The notes under the pieces were generated by a model. It saw nothing but the letters and a program-made list of their open reading frames with translations. It did not search any database and was not told where the DNA came from. Position numbers and translations under genes: made by a program. This document shows, piece by piece, positions 51,863 to 60,967 of a stretch of 64,000 nt of DNA. Origin of the DNA: Litoreibacter ponti (lineage in GTDB: Bacteria; Pseudomonadota; Alphaproteobacteria; Rhodobacterales; Rhodobacteraceae); NCBI RefSeq assembly GCF_003054285.1, contig NZ_QBKS01000002.1, positions 938,501 to 1,002,500 of the forward strand, given 5' to 3'. How positions within the stretch are numbered: the stretch's first letter is position 1; every line of letters starts with the position of its first letter.

Positions 51863-53277
51863 GCGGAGGATACAAGCTCTTGGAACAGATCAGCATAGCG
51901 AGCCGCAGATATATCCCATCCCACGGCCTGCGCCATCGCGTTTTGCTGCATCTTGCCCCATGTCTTTGGGTCGCGAAATGTTTCGCACATCTGGGTCAGT
52001 GACTGCTCCAGCGCCTGACGGGTCACCGGGTGGAACTGGAAACCGGTGGCCACCCCGCTTTGCATCGCCGCGGGGCTGGCGGGGATCACCGTATCGGCAA
52101 GACCGCCTGTCAGCGAGACCAGCGGCAGCGTGCCAAAACGCAGCCCGTACAACTGGGTCAGCCCGCATGGCTCAAATCGCGACGGCACCAAGATCGTATC
52201 CCCGCCAGCGATCAGGTCCCGCGCAAGCGCCTCGTCATAGCCGATGCGGACCGCCACATTCTCATGCTCGCCTGCCGCGGCGTGAAAAGCACGCTCCAGC
52301 TCAGCATCGCCGCTGCCCAGAAGCGCCAGTTGCCCGCCGCAGTCGAGAAGCGTGGGCAGCGCGTCGAGCAACAAATCAAGGCCTTTCTGCTCCGTCAGGC
52401 GAGAGATGACAACGCACAGTGGTCCCTTCGCGTCCGGCAGGCCCATCTTCTTGCGCAATGCCTTCCGCGCCCGGACTTTACCACGTGGCGTCTTGAAAGG
52501 TGGGGTCCAGACATCGGTGTCGATACCGTTCAGAATTCCCACGAGATCAGCGCGCCGCTCGCGCAGCACGCCATCAAGCCCCATGCCGAATTCGGGCGTC
52601 ATCAGCTCGACCGCATAGGTCGGACTGACCGTCGATATCTTGTCTGTCCAGACCAGCCCCGCCTTGAGCGCGCTGATCTTGCCGTAAAACTCCAGACCCT
52701 CATGGTCGAAATATTCCGATGGAAGCTCCAACCGGTTTAGCATCTTTGCAGGGGCGAGACCCTGAAATGCGATATTGTGAATGGTCAGAAGCGTCTTCAC
52801 CCGCTCCGCGGCACCGCGGCGCTTGAGGTAGAACGGCGTAAGCCCCGCTTGCCAGTCATGCAGGTGCAGGACTTGTGGCACCCATTTTCCGACGCCCTGT
52901 TCCCCGATCCGCGCCGCGGCCATCGATAGGGCCGCGAACCGTTCCGGGTTGTCGGGCCAGTCATTGCCGTCTTGGCCAAGGTAAATGCTGCCCTCACGGT
53001 CAAAGAGATGCGGCGCATCGAGCACGTAAAGCACCGTGTCGCCCAGCTTTCCCTGCCGGATTACGGCCTTCCCGCCAAACAGCGCACCAAGATCAGCGAC
53101 CTTACGGGCGCGTTTTCCGATATGGGCCAGCACGGCAGGGTAGCCGGGGATCAGGGTCCGCATCTCGACGCCATGGCCTGCCAGCGCGCCTGGAAGAGCC
53201 CCCGCGACATCGGCGAGGCCACCGGTTTTCACCAGCGGCACACATTCCGACACGACCGAGAGAACGCGTAGGCTCAT
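51859..53277 (-). CDS. glgA: Glycogen synthase (ADP-glucose)
   Basis: 472 residues of GT5. The ADP-glucose motif 'VKTGGLADVAGALPGAL' is at the N terminus and 'IGYDEALARDLIAGGDTILVP' with 'SRFEPCGLTQLYG' in the C-terminal domain. Extends alpha-1,4-glucan chains from ADP-glucose. Overlaps both glgC and glgX by four bases, showing tight coupling. Confidence 0.96.
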   Translation of the reverse strand: MSLRVLSVVSECVPLVKTGGLADVAGALPGALAGHGVEMRTLIPGYPAVLAHIGKRARKVADLGALFGGKAVIRQGKLGDTVLYVLDAPHLFDREGSIYLGQDGNDWPDNPERFAALSMAAARIGEQGVGKWVPQVLHLHDWQAGLTPFYLKRRGAAERVKTLLTIHNIAFQGLAPAKMLNRLELPSEYFDHEGLEFYGKISALKAGLVWTDKISTVSPTYAVELMTPEFGMGLDGVLRERRADLVGILNGIDTDVWTPPFKTPRGKVRARKALRKKMGLPDAKGPLCVVISRLTEQKGLDLLLDALPTLLDCGGQLALLGSGDAELERAFHAAAGEHENVAVRIGYDEALARDLIAGGDTILVPSRFEPCGLTQLYGLRFGTLPLVSLTGGLADTVIPASPAAMQSGVATGFQFHPVTRQALEQSLTQMCETFRDPKTWGKMQQNAMAQAVGWDISAARYADLFQELVSSA

Positions 53278-54542
53278 GCGATCGATTCAGCTCGCTTGTC
53301 GAGCATTGGCTGCGTGATCAGCGTGACCCCACCTTCTGAGACGCGGAACCACTTGGCATCCTCGTCCGGGTCCTCGCCCACGACAAGGCCCTGCGGGATC
53401 ACCACACCGCGGTCGATGACTACTTTCTTCAGTCGAGCGGAGCGTTCCACCGTCACATTTGGCAGCAAAACCGCATGATCCAGCTGGGCGTAGGAGTTGG
53501 TGTGGACACCTGTGTGGAGCAGCGAATTGCTGACCTCGGTGCCGGAGATGATACATCCCCCCGCCACGAGAGAGCTGATCGCCGTTCCGCGACGCGCATC
53601 CTCGTTGTGGATGAACTTCGCGGGCGGCACGCTTTCCGAGTATGTCCAGATCGGCCAGTTGCGGTCCCACAGATCGAGGTCCGGGGAAAAGTCCGTCAGG
53701 TCGATATTGGCCTTCCAGAAGGCGTCCACAGTGCCCACGTCGCGCCAGTAGCTCGGCGCGTCAGTCGCATGTTTGACGCAGGAACTATCGAACCGGTGCG
53801 CCACCGCTTTGCCGTTCTTGACGATCTCGGGGATCAGATCCCCACCAAAGTCATGGGTGGAATCCTTGTTGTCGGCATCCTGCAACAGCAGCATCCGCAA
53901 GAAGGACCACTTGAAGACGTAGATTCCCATCGAGGCCAGCGTCTTGTCCGGATCTTCCGGCGTGCCGGGCGGGTCGGCAGGTTTCTCCAGAAACGAGGTG
54001 ATGATGTCCTTGTCGTCGATGTCCATCACACCGAAGGCGGATGCCTCCTTGCGCGGGACGGTCAGACACCCGACCGTGACGTCCGCGTCGGTTTCCACGT
54101 GTTGGCGGATCATCAGCTCATAATCCATCTTGTAGATGTGATCGCCCGCCAAGATCAGCACGTAGTCCACGTCGTAGCTGTCCACGATGTCTATGTTCTG
54201 GGTCACGGCGTCTGCGGTGCCGAGATACCATTTGTTCTCCGCCACCCGCTGTGAGGCAGGCAGGATATCGAGATATTCGTTCCGCTCCGCGCGAAAGAAG
54301 CTCCAGCCGCGCTGGCAGTGCCGGATCAGGGAGTGCGCCTTGTACTGCGTTGCGATCGCCATCTTTCGGATGCCGGAGTTCAGCGCGTTGGACAGCGCGA
54401 AATCGATGATCCGGGTCTTACCGCCGAAGTAGACCGCGGGCTTTGCGCGCACATCGGTAAGCTCTTTCAGGCGGCTCCCCCGCCCCCCCGCAAGAACAAA
54501 GGCCATGGTCCGATTGGACAGCCGATTTGGTGAGTTTGTCAT
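53274..54542 (-). CDS. glgC: Glucose-1-phosphate adenylyltransferase
   Basis: 422 residues from the ATG at 54542, preceded by GGAGGGAGGACC as a strong ribosome site; a 17-codon upstream extension is possible but unlikely. The nucleotidyltransferase motif 'LAGGRGSRLKELT' is at 14-26, 'KPAVYFGGK' follows, and the left-handed beta-helix domain is at the C terminus. It makes ADP-glucose, the committed and normally allosteric step of glycogen synthesis. Confidence 0.97.
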   Translation of the reverse strand: MTNSPNRLSNRTMAFVLAGGRGSRLKELTDVRAKPAVYFGGKTRIIDFALSNALNSGIRKMAIATQYKAHSLIRHCQRGWSFFRAERNEYLDILPASQRVAENKWYLGTADAVTQNIDIVDSYDVDYVLILAGDHIYKMDYELMIRQHVETDADVTVGCLTVPRKEASAFGVMDIDDKDIITSFLEKPADPPGTPEDPDKTLASMGIYVFKWSFLRMLLLQDADNKDSTHDFGGDLIPEIVKNGKAVAHRFDSSCVKHATDAPSYWRDVGTVDAFWKANIDLTDFSPDLDLWDRNWPIWTYSESVPPAKFIHNEDARRGTAISSLVAGGCIISGTEVSNSLLHTGVHTNSYAQLDHAVLLPNVTVERSARLKKVVIDRGVVIPQGLVVGEDPDEDAKWFRVSEGGVTLITQPMLDKRAESIA

Positions 54543-54606
54543 ATGGTCCTCCCTCCGTGCGAGCCTCTGCTCGCAGTTCTTTTTCGTCGTCACGTTTCGG
54601 GTCGCG

Positions 54607-56808
54607 TCAGTCCTTTTTCAGGAAAATCGTGGAAAGTGGTGGCAGCGTCAGTTGCGCACTGGCTGGCTGGCCGTGGGACGGCTCCGGCTTTGCCGTCACC
54701 TTGCCCAGATTGCCGCGATCGGCCCCGCCATAAATCCCGGCGTCGGAGTTCAGAATTTCCGACCACGCGCCTTCGGACGGCAATCCAAGCGTGTAACCCG
54801 TCTGCTCCATCGGCGTGAAATTACAGATCACGACGATATCTGCATCGTCGGCGTCGCCGCGCCTGATCCAAGCATAAACGGATCGATCGGCGTCGTTGGC
54901 CTCGATCCACTGGAAGCCGCGCTCTTCGCAATCATACTTGTGCAAGGCCGGATGGGCCGCGTAGGCCTTGTTCAAATCGCGAACAAGGCTTTGCACCCCC
55001 CCGTGGCGCGGCGTCGCCGCCGCATCCCAGTCGATCTGGGCGTCGTGGTTCCACTCGTGCGCCTGCGCGAACTCCTGACCCATAAAGAGCAGCTTCTTGC
55101 CGGGGTGTCCCCACATAAAGCCGTAATAGGCGCGCAGGTTCGCAAAACGCTCCCAATCATTTCCCGGCATCCGGCCCAGCATCGAGCCTTTGCCGTGCAC
55201 CACCTCGTCATGGCTTATGGGCAGGATGAAGTTCTCCGAAAACGCGTAATGCAGACCGAAGGTCATCTGGTGGTGGTGATGCTTGCGGTAGATCGGGTCC
55301 TTCTTGATGTACTCAAGCGTGTCGTTCATCCACCCCATGTTCCACTTGTAGCCAAAGCCAAGACCGCCCTCATGCACCGGGCCAGACACTTTCGGGTAAG
55401 AGGTCGACTCCTCAGCAATGGTCATGATCCCCGGCTGGGCGCCATAGGTGGTGATGTTCATCTTCTGAAGCATGTCGATGGCTTCGTAGTTCTCGCGGCC
55501 CCCGTCCTTGTTGGGCACCCATTCGCCCTCTTTCCGGGAGTAGTCGCGGTAGAGCATCGACGCGACCGCATCCACCCGCAGCCCGTCGACATGGTACTCG
55601 TCGAGCCAGTAAAGGGCGTTCGAGGACAGGAAATTTGTCACCTCGCGACGTCCATAATTGTAGATCAGAGTGTTCCAGTCCTGATGGAACCCCTCCTTCG
55701 GGTCGGCATGCTCGTAAAGCGCCGTTCCGTCGAACTGGCCCAGCCCATGCTTGTCCGTCGGAAAATGCCCCGGCACCCAATCGAGGATCACGCCGATCCC
55801 GGCCTTGTGCGCCGCGTTGACCAGATCGCGAAACTCGTGCGGCGTGCCGTGGCGGATCGTGGGGGCGAACAGCCCGACCGGCTGGTAACCCCAGGAGCCA
55901 TCGAACGGATACTCGCTGATCGGCATCAACTCGATATGGGTGAAGCCCATATCCTTCACATAGTCGACCAGCTCGCTCGCGGCCTCGATATAAGAAATCG
56001 CGCGGCCATGTTCCTTGCGTCGCCAAGAGCCCAGATGCACCTCGTAGACGGAGATGGGCGCATGGCGGCTGTTCATCGCTTCGCGCTTGCTCATCCACTT
56101 CTCGTCCGACCATCCATAGCCGGTGATGTCTCGGACTACGGACGCATTTTCGGGCGGGTGCTCCGAACCGAAGCCCACAGGATCAGCCTTCAGCGGCAGG
56201 GTCTCGCCTTGCGCATCCAAGAGCTCGTACTTGTAGATCGTGCCCTCGCCGTGCCCGGGAATAAATAGCTCCCACACGCCGGTTGCGCCACGACGGCGCA
56301 TGACATGGCGACGACCGTCCCAATGGTTAAAGCCCCCCACGACGGATACGCGTCGGGCGTTTGGTGCCCAGACGGCGAAATGCGTGCCCAGCACGCCTTC
56401 GTGCTCCATCACATGCGCACCGAGCGCGCGCCAGATGTGCTGATGTGTTCCCTCGCCGAGCAGATACTCGTCGATCTCGCCCAAAACGGGACCGAAGCGA
56501 TACGGGTCTTCAATTTCCCATTCAGTCCCGTCTTCGGCCTGGCCGCGCAGCAGGTACGGTTTGGTTCCAGGGGCTTTGCCAGTGAAGAGACCGGGGTGGC
56601 CTTCGATCGGCGCTAGCGGATGCGCCTTGGAGCCGATCACGGCCCACATCTTCGCCGCGCCGGGATCGAAGGCGGTCACATACCGGCTGCGGCCCACCTT
56701 CTTGGGTCCAAGAATGTCGAACGGCGCATCGAACGTGCCGCGAATGATGTGATCAAAATCGTTCGGCGTACCGATCTCGGCGAAGCGGTCTGCTGTTTTT
56801 GAGGTCAT
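54607..56808 (-). CDS. glgB: 1,4-alpha-glucan branching enzyme
   Basis: 733 residues. Two N-terminal carbohydrate-binding/beta domains precede the GH13 domain: 'DGLRVDAVASMLYRDYSR' carries the nucleophile, 'IAEESTSYPKVS' the acid/base Glu, and 'ISHDEVVHGKGS' the third carboxylate. Creates alpha-1,6 branches. 65 bases downstream of glgP and 64 upstream of glgC. Confidence 0.97.
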   Translation of the reverse strand: MTSKTADRFAEIGTPNDFDHIIRGTFDAPFDILGPKKVGRSRYVTAFDPGAAKMWAVIGSKAHPLAPIEGHPGLFTGKAPGTKPYLLRGQAEDGTEWEIEDPYRFGPVLGEIDEYLLGEGTHQHIWRALGAHVMEHEGVLGTHFAVWAPNARRVSVVGGFNHWDGRRHVMRRRGATGVWELFIPGHGEGTIYKYELLDAQGETLPLKADPVGFGSEHPPENASVVRDITGYGWSDEKWMSKREAMNSRHAPISVYEVHLGSWRRKEHGRAISYIEAASELVDYVKDMGFTHIELMPISEYPFDGSWGYQPVGLFAPTIRHGTPHEFRDLVNAAHKAGIGVILDWVPGHFPTDKHGLGQFDGTALYEHADPKEGFHQDWNTLIYNYGRREVTNFLSSNALYWLDEYHVDGLRVDAVASMLYRDYSRKEGEWVPNKDGGRENYEAIDMLQKMNITTYGAQPGIMTIAEESTSYPKVSGPVHEGGLGFGYKWNMGWMNDTLEYIKKDPIYRKHHHHQMTFGLHYAFSENFILPISHDEVVHGKGSMLGRMPGNDWERFANLRAYYGFMWGHPGKKLLFMGQEFAQAHEWNHDAQIDWDAAATPRHGGVQSLVRDLNKAYAAHPALHKYDCEERGFQWIEANDADRSVYAWIRRGDADDADIVVICNFTPMEQTGYTLGLPSEGAWSEILNSDAGIYGGADRGNLGKVTAKPEPSHGQPASAQLTLPPLSTIFLKKD

Positions 56809-56873
56809 GCGTCGAGTCTAAGCCCTATGTCTCAGACTACAACCAAATCACCTCACCTTAGGTTCCATATCCA

Positions 56874-59246
56874 CTACAGGAGCGAAGAAGCACCCCAGAT
56901 ATCAGAGACATAGCCTTTGATCGTCCGGTCAGAGGAGAACCATCCGCTACGTGCTGTATTAAGCGCAGCCATGCGTGCCCAGCCCTTTTCATCGGCAAAC
57001 GCCGAATCCACCTCGCGCTGAACCCTCCAGTAATCCGAGAAATCCGAAGCCACGAGGAAGTAATCCGGCCCTGCGATGTTATACGCAATCCCGGCATGGC
57101 GATCCGTGTCGCCGGGCGCAAAAGTGCCCTTGCGCACCGCCTCGACCGCGCGGGCCAGACGGGGATCGGCTGCAATCGCCTGGGCTGCGTGATCCGCAAC
57201 AGAGCGACGGTCCATGACTTCCTGCGCTGTCATGCCAAAGAGGAAGAAGTTCTCTTCCCCCACATGTTCGCGAATTTCGACATTCGCGCCGTCCAGCGTG
57301 CCAATTGTCGGCGCGCCGTTCAGCGCGAATTTCATGTTGCCGGTGCCGGACGCCTCCTTGCCCGCGGTCGAGATCTGCTCTGACAGGTCCGCGGCCGGGA
57401 TCAGCTTTTCGGCCAGCGAGACGTTGTAATTCGGAATGAAGGCCACCTTCAGATAGGGGCTCGTGACCGGGTCCGCGTTGACGATTTCCGCCACGTCGTT
57501 GATCAGCCGAATGATATCCTTGGCGAAGTAATAGCTCGGCGCGGCCTTACCCGCGAAGAGCTTCAGCCGCGGGGTCCAGCCCGCGTTGGGATTGTCCCGG
57601 ATTTCCTGCCAGAGTGCGATCGTCTCGAGAATGTTGAGATGCTGCCGCTTGTACTCGTGCATCCGCTTGATCTGCACGTCGAACATCATGTGCGGATCGG
57701 CGGCGAAGCCTTGGGTCTGCCCCATCCAGTTCGACAGTTCGGCTTTGTTGTCCTGCTTGGCCGCGTGGTAGGCGTCGAGCCAGGCCGCATCCTCGATATG
57801 GCTCTCGAGGCCCTTGAGCTGCTCGAGATCATCAACCCAAGCGTCGCCGATGGACTCGGTGATCAACCCGCTGAGACGCGGGTTGCAGGACAAAAGCCAG
57901 CGCCGCGGCGTCACACCATTGGTCTGGTTCACGATCCGCTCGAGGTGCAGGCGGTGCAGCTCCTCGAAAACGGTTTCCTTCATCAGTCCGGTATGCAGCG
58001 CGGAGACGCCGTTGACCTTATGGGCCATGATGAAGGACAGCTCCCCCATCTTGACCTGTCCGTCGCCGCGGGCCGCGACCTTGCGGGTCGGGTTCGCCTT
58101 GGCGTGGGCCGCGTCAATGCGGTCGACCAGCGTCAGGTGACGGGGCAACAGGCGACCAAACAGACCCTCACCCCAGCTTTCCAGCGCCTCGGGCAAAAGG
58201 GTGTGGTTTGTGTAGGACAGGCACGCGCGTGCGGTCTCTACCGCGTCGTCGAAGGTCATCCCGCGCTCATCGTGCAGCAGGCGCACCAATTCTGGCCCGG
58301 CAATGGCGGGGTGCGTATCGTTGAGCTGGATGGCCACCCTTTTGGGCAGCTGCGTGATGTCATTATGCGTGCTGTCGTAGCGGCGCAGGATGTCACGCAG
58401 CGAGGCCGCGGTGAAGAAGTACTCCTGCTTGAGACGCAGCTCCTTGCCGGCCTCGGTGCTGTCGTCGGGATAGAGGACCCGGCTGATCGTACGCGCGAGC
58501 GCCTCCGGCTCGGCGGCGGCGGCATAGGCGCCTTCGTTGAAGCGGTTGAGGTCGAACGGCTCCTGCGCTTTGGCCGACCACAGCCGCAGAGTGTTCGCCC
58601 ATTTGCCCTGCCAGCCGACGATCGGTGTATCAAAGCCTTCGGCGTCGACCGCCTCGGCCGGGGTCCAGACCGCGCGTTCGCCCGTGACTTTGACCTTGCC
58701 GCCAAAGCCAATGGGCAGCCGCACTTCTGGCCGTTCGAACTCCCACGCGTGCTGCTGGCTCAGCCAGGTCTCAGGAGTCTCCACCTGCCGACCGCCGACG
58801 ATGCCCTGCTTGAACAGCCCGTGCTCGTAGCGGATGCCGTAGCCATAGGCAGGCACACCAAGCGTCGAGAGAGACTCCAGAAAACATGCCGCGAGCCGAC
58901 CAAGGCCGCCATTGCCGAGCGCCGCATCGGGCTCGTCCTCGACCACGGTCTGGAAATCGAGACCAAGCGTCTCGAACGCCTCCCGCGCTTCATCCAGAAG
59001 GCGCAGGTTGATGATCCCGTCCTCAAGAAGTCGCCCGATCAGGAACTCCATCGACAGGTAATAGACCCGCTTCGCGTCAGCGTCGTAGGTTTTGCGAGTG
59101 GCCGCAAACCAGCTTTCCACGATCCGGTCGCGCACGGCGAAAGACAACGCCATGCGCCAGTCGTAGGTCTGCGCATGATCGGGGTCCTTGCCCAGGGTGT
59201 AGGTCAAATGGCGCAGGATATCGTCTTTGAGAAGGGTCTCGGACAT
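56874..59246 (-). CDS. glgP: Glycogen/alpha-glucan phosphorylase
   Basis: 790 residues from the ATG at 59246 with AGGAAA about nine bases upstream; an in-frame extension to 59417 is low quality. Motifs: 'EPDAALGNGGLGRLAACFLES', 'AIQLNDTHPAIAGPE', 'HEYKRQHLN', and the PLP lysine in 'EASGTGNMKFALNGAPTIG'. It releases glucose-1-phosphate from glycogen. First gene of the glg operon, whose promoter must lie in 59247-59448. Confidence 0.97.
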   Translation of the reverse strand: MSETLLKDDILRHLTYTLGKDPDHAQTYDWRMALSFAVRDRIVESWFAATRKTYDADAKRVYYLSMEFLIGRLLEDGIINLRLLDEAREAFETLGLDFQTVVEDEPDAALGNGGLGRLAACFLESLSTLGVPAYGYGIRYEHGLFKQGIVGGRQVETPETWLSQQHAWEFERPEVRLPIGFGGKVKVTGERAVWTPAEAVDAEGFDTPIVGWQGKWANTLRLWSAKAQEPFDLNRFNEGAYAAAAEPEALARTISRVLYPDDSTEAGKELRLKQEYFFTAASLRDILRRYDSTHNDITQLPKRVAIQLNDTHPAIAGPELVRLLHDERGMTFDDAVETARACLSYTNHTLLPEALESWGEGLFGRLLPRHLTLVDRIDAAHAKANPTRKVAARGDGQVKMGELSFIMAHKVNGVSALHTGLMKETVFEELHRLHLERIVNQTNGVTPRRWLLSCNPRLSGLITESIGDAWVDDLEQLKGLESHIEDAAWLDAYHAAKQDNKAELSNWMGQTQGFAADPHMMFDVQIKRMHEYKRQHLNILETIALWQEIRDNPNAGWTPRLKLFAGKAAPSYYFAKDIIRLINDVAEIVNADPVTSPYLKVAFIPNYNVSLAEKLIPAADLSEQISTAGKEASGTGNMKFALNGAPTIGTLDGANVEIREHVGEENFFLFGMTAQEVMDRRSVADHAAQAIAADPRLARAVEAVRKGTFAPGDTDRHAGIAYNIAGPDYFLVASDFSDYWRVQREVDSAFADEKGWARMAALNTARSGWFSSDRTIKGYVSDIWGASSLL

Positions 59247-59448
59247 AAGTGAAATTTCCTGATTTTTCGGGAGCTCTGCGCGACGGCGCGCGGCAGGCAA
59301 AGTGTCTCGCAAAGGATATGTCTGTATGGGGCGCACGGCCTTTTGGCACCGCGCAATACTGCTTTTGCGGGTGTTGTCTAAAAGCGATTCCAAAGGAAAG
59401 AAAGGCCAAACCGGCATCGGGGATGCGCAAATTTCAGCCTGTGTCAGA

Positions 59449-59479
59449 CCCGTGCCGCCCGGGTTGGGGGCGGCACGGG
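59449..59479 (-). terminator. Strong hairpin after sugar dehydrogenase gene
   Basis: A perfect 12-bp GC-rich stem (59449-59460 with 59468-59479, 7-base loop) starts ten bases after the stop of the sugar dehydrogenase gene on the minus strand. There is no T tract, so termination may be partial or Rho-assisted. Confidence 0.6.
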
Positions 59480-59489
59480 AGCGCTGCGA

Positions 59490-60782
59490 TCAGTTGCTCG
59501 GGGTGAGCTTGTGAATAAAGCCTTCATCCACAGCGGCATAGAGGCTGCCATCCGGCCCCTGTACCAGCGAGCGGAAGCGTCCGGCCTCCATTGGAAGGGT
59601 CATTTCGGTGACATCGACCACCGACTGCCCATCCTCGCCCAGCTCGACCACATCGATGCGCTGGCCCATGGGCGTGCCGCCGAAGCCGATGCCCATGATA
59701 CCGACGACCATGTGGCCATCCCAATCGCCCCACTGCTCGCCGGTCAGGAACTCGGCCGAGGACGTGCCTTGCGACCAGCCGTTGTTGTTCCAGATCGGCG
59801 GCATGGCATCTGGGTAGGTCGCGAAGTCGGTCATCGGCATGAACGCCGCCCGCTCGAACCGGTTCATCCCCTCCAGCTGGTTCGGCATGTAGCCGCAATA
59901 CTCATCCGGGCAGTCGCCCCGTCCGGCCATGTTGGGCCGCGGATCCCAACCGGCATTGCCGCCATTGACCAGCACCGTGATCTCGTCCGAGTGCCACGGC
60001 CCGTGCTCTGCCACGATCGGCGTGCCATCGGCAGGGTTGAACGTGATGCCCTGCACATTGCGGTGCCCGTAGGTATAGGTGCGCGGGTCGAAGCCTTCGG
60101 GTGGCGCATTGTCAGGCGCGGCATTGCCGTCGGTGTCCATGCGCATCACCTTGCTGCCCATCATGGTCGGGCTCTGCGGCACTGCGCTGTTATGGGTGTC
60201 GCCGGTGGTGAGATAGAGGAACCCATCAACCGGATTGAACCGCACGCGTCCACCATTGTGAGCTCCGGAGCCCCCGAACGGGTGGTCCGTCGCGGCCGTC
60301 TTGTATGGCACATCATCGACGATATCCGTGCGCTCCGAGACGGAGGTGAAGTCATCGCTTACGACAAGACGCATCAACCGGTTGGTCTGCGGGGTGGACA
60401 TGTTCGAGGTCGAATAGACATAAATCCGTCGGTTCTCGGCGAAGTTTGGATCGACCGCGACCCCGTTCATCCCGGCCTGCCCGTCGCAGAACAGATCATC
60501 CGCGGTGCTGTTGTAGCCATCGCTGCCGGTCATGCCGAGAAGCTTGTTCACTTCCCCAGAAGGGGTCATCACCGAAAGGCCAAGGCACTTCTCGGTAAAG
60601 AACATTGTTCCGTCGTCAAGGAAGGCTATGTCCCATGGGCTATCAAGTCCTTCAAGCACGACCGTGTGCTGAAGACTTGTGGTATTCGCAGCCTCGACCT
60701 GCGCCGGTGTTGCGGCCATCAATCCAGCGGCAGCAAGCACCGACAAGGCGGTCATCGGGCGTGAATGTCTTTGATATTTCAT
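59490..60782 (-). CDS. Exported PQQ-type sugar dehydrogenase (glucose/sorbosone dehydrogenase family)
   Basis: 430 residues from an ATG with GGGAGG upstream. A signal peptide covers about 1-31 ('LSVLAAAGLMAATPAQVEA'). The beta-propeller has family motifs 'GLDSPWDIAFLDDGTMFFTEK', 'AHNGGRVRFNPVDGFLYLTTGD', and 'YGHRNVQGITFNPADG' followed by 'AEHGPWHSDEI'. Soluble PQQ aldose dehydrogenases of this family oxidise sugars to lactones in the periplasm, though several homologues lack that activity. Four cysteines suggest disulfides. Separated from glgP by a strong hairpin. Confidence 0.85.
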   Translation of the reverse strand: MKYQRHSRPMTALSVLAAAGLMAATPAQVEAANTTSLQHTVVLEGLDSPWDIAFLDDGTMFFTEKCLGLSVMTPSGEVNKLLGMTGSDGYNSTADDLFCDGQAGMNGVAVDPNFAENRRIYVYSTSNMSTPQTNRLMRLVVSDDFTSVSERTDIVDDVPYKTAATDHPFGGSGAHNGGRVRFNPVDGFLYLTTGDTHNSAVPQSPTMMGSKVMRMDTDGNAAPDNAPPEGFDPRTYTYGHRNVQGITFNPADGTPIVAEHGPWHSDEITVLVNGGNAGWDPRPNMAGRGDCPDEYCGYMPNQLEGMNRFERAAFMPMTDFATYPDAMPPIWNNNGWSQGTSSAEFLTGEQWGDWDGHMVVGIMGIGFGGTPMGQRIDVVELGEDGQSVVDVTEMTLPMEAGRFRSLVQGPDGSLYAAVDEGFIHKLTPSN

Positions 60783-60967
60783 TGGTTCCTCCCAGAAATG
60801 AAGTTTGGCCGGCCGAAAGGCCGAGCGGTTTTCTTCCCCTACGTCAACTGATTACTAAGCCTAAGCTAGGACTGCCGCACGCTCGCATCAACGATTCTCG
60901 GCATTCACCAATTCTTAGAGCGGGACACTTAAGACAAAAGAAGAAGAACCGCAGCCAAGGGCCGTGC

